Assembly: GCA_049652745.1 (NCBI GenBank)
Contig: JBASEY010000060.1
Coordinates: forward strand, 1 to 38,706
Length of the DNA stretch: 38,706 bases
Source of the DNA: JBASEY01 sp049652745
GTDB taxonomy: Bacteria; CSSED10-310
Reading direction: 5' to 3'
Made by a program: the position numbers and the translations under genes. Positions 35,177 to 38,706 of the stretch are shown piece by piece; position 1 is the first letter of the stretch, and every line of letters starts with the position of its first letter. The notes below the pieces were generated by a model. The model was not told the DNA's origin, ran no database searches, and saw nothing but the letters and a program-made list of their open reading frames with translations.

Positions 35177-38100
35177 GTTAGAACGAACAGAATCCTCACT
35201 GAGGATTGAGACGTTGTTCGGTTGATTTAGAAGAATTATCCCAAACAATGTTAGAACGAACAGAATCCTCACTGAGGATTGAGACCTCGCATCATTGCTT
35301 TTACATATTCAGGCATTTTGTCAGTTAGAACGAACAGAATCCTCACTGAGGATTGAGACCCCGTCGGAGTTACTGTATAGTATTCCTTCCTCCTGTTAGA
35401 ACGAACAGAATCCTCACTGAGGATTGAGACTGGTTTGCCTGGAACTTGGACTCAATTTCTGGGATGGTTAGAACGAACAGAATCCTCACTGAGGATTGAG
35501 ACTTGGAATTAACCGACTCGAACAATTCGGCCATAACTTGGTTAGAACGAACAGAATCCTCACTGAGGATTGAGACTACCAGCAATATAACATATGTAAT
35601 CCTCGTTTCAGTCTGTTAGAACGAACAGAATCCTCACTGAGGATTGAGACTATGTTTTTTGGTACCGATCCATCCAAGTAAACCGTGTTAGAACGAACAG
35701 AATCCTCACTGAGGATTGAGACAGAATATAGATGCCTTCCCCGAGATTTTTAACTCCTGTTAGAACGAACAGAATCCTCACTGAGGATTGAGACTGCCCA
35801 ACACCTTAAGCAGTAATAATCCGAGCCCAATGTTAGAACGAACAGAATCCTCACTGAGGATTGAGACATTCGTCGTACTCTTCGGTTGTCATGGGGTACT
35901 CGTGTTAGAACGAACAGAATCCTCACTGAGGATTGAGACCAGTTTCTTTTTATTTCCGTACGATTTTCCATGGTAGGTTAGAACGAACAGAATCCTCACT
36001 GAGGATTGAGACGATACACCGGCCTATGCTACAGGACACGGAGTATCTGTTAGAACGAACAGAATCCTCACTGAGGATTGAGACATCACATCGAACATAT
36101 CAAGATATCTTGATATGCTGGTTAGAACGAACAGAATCCTCACTGAGGATTGAGACTAGTCAAGATATCAGAGCGGGTCGCAAGCTGGACGCAGTTAGAA
36201 CGAACAGAATCCTCACTGAGGATTGAGACTAAAATTTTGATTGAGTATTATCCATGATATCATCCAGTTAGAACGAACAGAATCCTCACTGAGGATTGAG
36301 ACTGCGTCTTTCAACGCAAGAGCCAGTTCGAGGTGGTTGTTAGAACGAACAGAATCCTCACTGAGGATTGAGACGTCTAATTCAAATGTCTTCATGTTAA
36401 ATCTCCTTTGGGTTAGAACGAACAGAATCCTCACTGAGGATTGAGACACCTCATCGGCGGGTTTACGTTCACGATATACATTGGAGTTAGAACGAACAGA
36501 ATCCTCACTGAGGATTGAGACTAGCGTTTCTCGTCGTTATGAGCGTTTTGTCTGGTGGGTTAGAACGAACAGAATCCTCACTGAGGATTGAGACAATGTC
36601 GTCCCATAGTACTTGATCCGATCATTACTGGTTAGAACGAACAGAATCCTCACTGAGGATTGAGACTTGGTACTTTGTCATATCTTTTCTCCTTATAAAG
36701 GAGTTAGAACGAACAGAATCCTCACTGAGGATTGAGACATGCGAACCACTTGACGGCACCATATTCAAAACATCAAGTTAGAACGAACAGAATCCTCACT
36801 GAGGATTGAGACAACCAAACGAAGAAGAACTAAAACTTCAAAACATCCGTTAGAACGAACAGAATCCTCACTGAGGATTGAGACATCTGAGCAACTAGGC
36901 ATTCAATTTTTGGTACACTCAGTTAGAACGAACAGAATCCTCACTGAGGATTGAGACTAGCGCTTCTCGTCGTTATACGCGTTTTGACGGGTTGTTAGAA
37001 CGAACAGAATCCTCACTGAGGATTGAGACTCCACGGCGGAACCAATCAAGCGAATCCTTTACTGCTTGTTAGAACGAACAGAATCCTCACTGAGGATTGA
37101 GACTCAAGAGCTTACCGAGGTGATTCTCGCCGGAGCCATGTTAGAACGAACAGAATCCTCACTGAGGATTGAGACTTTTTTAGGCGCTCCCAGTCCATCA
37201 TTTCACCTCCACTGTTAGAACGAACAGAATCCTCACTGAGGATTGAGACCCAATGCCACTTTGACACTGGGTATACATCCTCATTGAGGTTAGAACGAAC
37301 AGAATCCTCACTGAGGATTGAGACAGTGAAAACTCTTCTACTTCATTATTGAACCACTCTAGTTAGAACGAACAGAATCCTCACTGAGGATTGAGACATT
37401 CCCACAGAGTGGGAGCAGTCGCATGTTTCCAACCTGTTAGAACGAACAGAATCCTCACTGAGGATTGAGACTTGAAAGCATCGAGGTCATCATTGCTGAA
37501 TGTCTCCTGTTAGAACGAACAGAATCCTCACTGAGGATTGAGACGCGAGATACTCTGGCGTGACCAGATAATCAATCTCAGTTAGAACGAACAGAATCCT
37601 CACTGAGGATTGAGACCTTACAAGGGAATCGAGCTCTTCACATCTCTCAATAGTTAGAACGAACAGAATCCTCACTGAGGATTGAGACGCCTGACCGCGC
37701 TGGGGAGCGGGACGAAGAAAATACTAGTTAGAACGAACAGAATCCTCACTGAGGATTGAGACATAGGTGCATGGGTGTTACCAGCAACCGTGGAAGAGTT
37801 AGAACGAACAGAATCCTCACTGAGGATTGAGACAGTAATCTTAGAAGTAATTCTGATGAGTTATAGGCGGTTAGAACGAACAGAATCCTCACTGAGGATT
37901 GAGACCGGGTGTGAGATGTATGCTGGGTGTAAAGACCAGACTAGTTAGAACGAACAGAATCCTCACTGAGGATTGAGACACTATCTCGTATACTGCCACT
38001 CGGCCATCATCCAAGTTAGAACGAACAGAATCCTCACTGAGGATTGAGACGATGTGGTCTAGCGATATCCCCGCCATCCCCCCTACGTAGTTAGAACGAA

Positions 38101-38472
38101 CAGAATCCTCACTGAGGATTGAGACTAACTTCTCCCAAGTCTCTTTAGTATTCCCATGTAGAGGTTAGAACGAACAGAATCCTCACTGAGGATTGAGACC
38201 TATTCGAATAAAGCGTAGTTCCTTCGCCTGTCAAGTTAGAACGAACAGAATCCTCACTGAGGATTGAGACTCTCTAAAGGAGAAAAACCATGGAACAAAG
38301 AACGTTGTTAGAACGAACAGAATCCTCACTGAGGATTGAGACTTTCTAGCTATCGCAGCACAATGCCACTCGCTAGAAGTTAGAACGAACAGAATCCTCA
38401 CTGAGGATTGAGACATCTCTTGGATCGGCGCATACGGTAAAGCGGCACTGGGGTTAGAACGAACAGAATCCT
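35177..38472 (+). CRISPR. CRISPR array: 45 intact repeats, 45 spacers, 46th repeat truncated
   Basis: The 36-bp repeat begins GTTAGAACGAACAG, has a 7-bp stem with a 3-nt loop (AATCCTC-ACT-GAGGATT), and ends in GAC; its last eight bases ATTGAGAC resemble the ATTGAAAC 5' handle of type I and type III crRNAs. Repeat starts run from 35177, 35250, 35324 ... to 38379, and as read all 45 copies are identical. Spacers are 35-39 nt. Repeat 46 starts at 38453 and keeps only 20 bases (to 38472) before an IS end. No cas gene is in the window, so the effector and adaptation proteins must be encoded elsewhere. Type cannot be fixed from the repeat alone. The spacers at 36522-36558 and 36958-36993 are related to each other; four spacers cover ribosome-site/start-codon junctions. 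Confidence 0.98.
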
Positions 38473-38706
38473 TGTGACTGGCCATTAAGATTTCCCCACT
38501 TTTTGGCCAATAAGATTCCCCACTTTGGAGGATGCCAAGGTGTATTCTCTGTGTCAAGGAGCTCCCAGGTGGTACTGGGGGGCGGCATGCCGCCCCGGCC
38601 CGGTTTTTTTTAGCGGTCATTAAGATTCCCCAGTTAGTTGAAGTCATTCTATTAATCGTCTGATACATGGTGTTTTTCTCCTGCTTTGTTGGGTCCTTTG
38701 ATGCGA
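38473..38706 (+). mobile_element. IS21-like element, left end only (runs off window)
   Basis: It begins TGTGACTGGCC exactly where CRISPR repeat 46 is broken. Three copies of a GGCCAATAAGATTCCCCAC-type motif follow: 38480 onward (GGCCATTAAGATTTCCCCAC), 38503 onward, and 38615 onward (GGTCATTAAGATTCCCCAG). Multiple internal terminal repeats of this kind are characteristic of IS21-family ends. No transposase gene is included before the window stops. An ATG at 38668 on the minus strand with AGGAG upstream (MYQTINRM) opens toward the array but is probably not a functional gene. Confidence 0.65.
38579..38611 (+). terminator. Palindromic hairpin with T run inside IS end
   Basis: GGGGCGGCATGCCGCCCC is a perfect 18-bp palindrome (38579-38596), followed after 7 bases by eight Ts (38604-38611). 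It could block transcription entering the element from the CRISPR array, a common protective feature of IS ends. The 7-base gap makes terminator strength uncertain. Confidence 0.5.

Noticed and set aside
35370..38077. Several open frames on both strands inside the array
   Set aside because: They are made of translated repeats and stop-free spacers, with no ribosome sites.
38231..38668. 145-aa minus-strand ORF with ATG at 38668 and a good ribosome site
   Set aside because: After about 50 residues it runs through the IS end and then through CRISPR repeats (SQSSVRILFVLT pattern). Open frames across the array arise because the repeat has no stop in that frame; not a real gene.

Overview
This is an accessory 'defence island' from a bacterium I cannot name. 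No rRNA, tRNA or housekeeping marker is present. The left half (about 1-19.4 kb) is AT-rich and the block at 19.6-34.3 kb is visibly more GC-rich, so the island looks assembled from several sources. OmpA-like and MotA-like membrane proteins fit a diderm, but that is inference.

Layout. (1) 1-8.8 kb, plus strand: a tandem duplication of a coiled-coil McrB-type AAA+ ATPase with a DUF2357-family (McrC-side) partner. The first partner is a truncated, frameshifted remnant. The second is intact (1120 aa), has an Hsp70/actin-like stretch, and shows no nuclease motif I can see. (2) 9.4-13.1 kb, plus strand: a tight four-gene operon encoding a membrane-anchored J-domain protein, a von Willebrand A (VWA) protein, a MotA/ZorA-like membrane protein with a coiled-coil tail, and a MotB/ZorB-like OmpA-domain protein. 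It is bracketed, together with one further gene, by inverted sequences resembling ends of an IS21-like element, with no transposase between them. (3) 13.3-16.0 kb: three singleton genes: a protein with uracil-DNA-glycosylase-like motifs, an unknown protein, and a helix-hairpin-helix DNA glycosylase-like protein. (4) 16.5-16.7 kb: IS debris and a terminator/promoter junction. (5) 16.8-19.4 kb, plus strand: a four-gene operon of a DUF697-like membrane protein, two small paralogous membrane proteins and a FtsH/Cdc48-type AAA+ ATPase. (6) 34.3-19.6 kb, minus strand: a DISARM-like operon of a SNF2 helicase (DrmD-like), an Eco57I-type N6-adenine methylase, an AbiEi/AbiEii toxin-antitoxin pair with its own operator, and a giant DEAD-box/DUF1998 helicase with a DUF559-like nuclease tail. 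(7) 35.2-38.5 kb: a CRISPR array of 45 intact 36-nt repeats and 45 spacers, without cas genes, whose right end is cut by an IS21-like element.

The best candidates for an undescribed system are modules 1 and 2 read together: an Hsp70-like/McrC-side protein beside a membrane J-domain protein, VWA sensor and Zorya-like motor pair. Module 5 is the second candidate. The array carries two related spacers that differ mainly by synonymous codon changes, and its spacers appear strongly biased to be antisense to coding strands, as expected for RNA-targeting (type III-like) interference.
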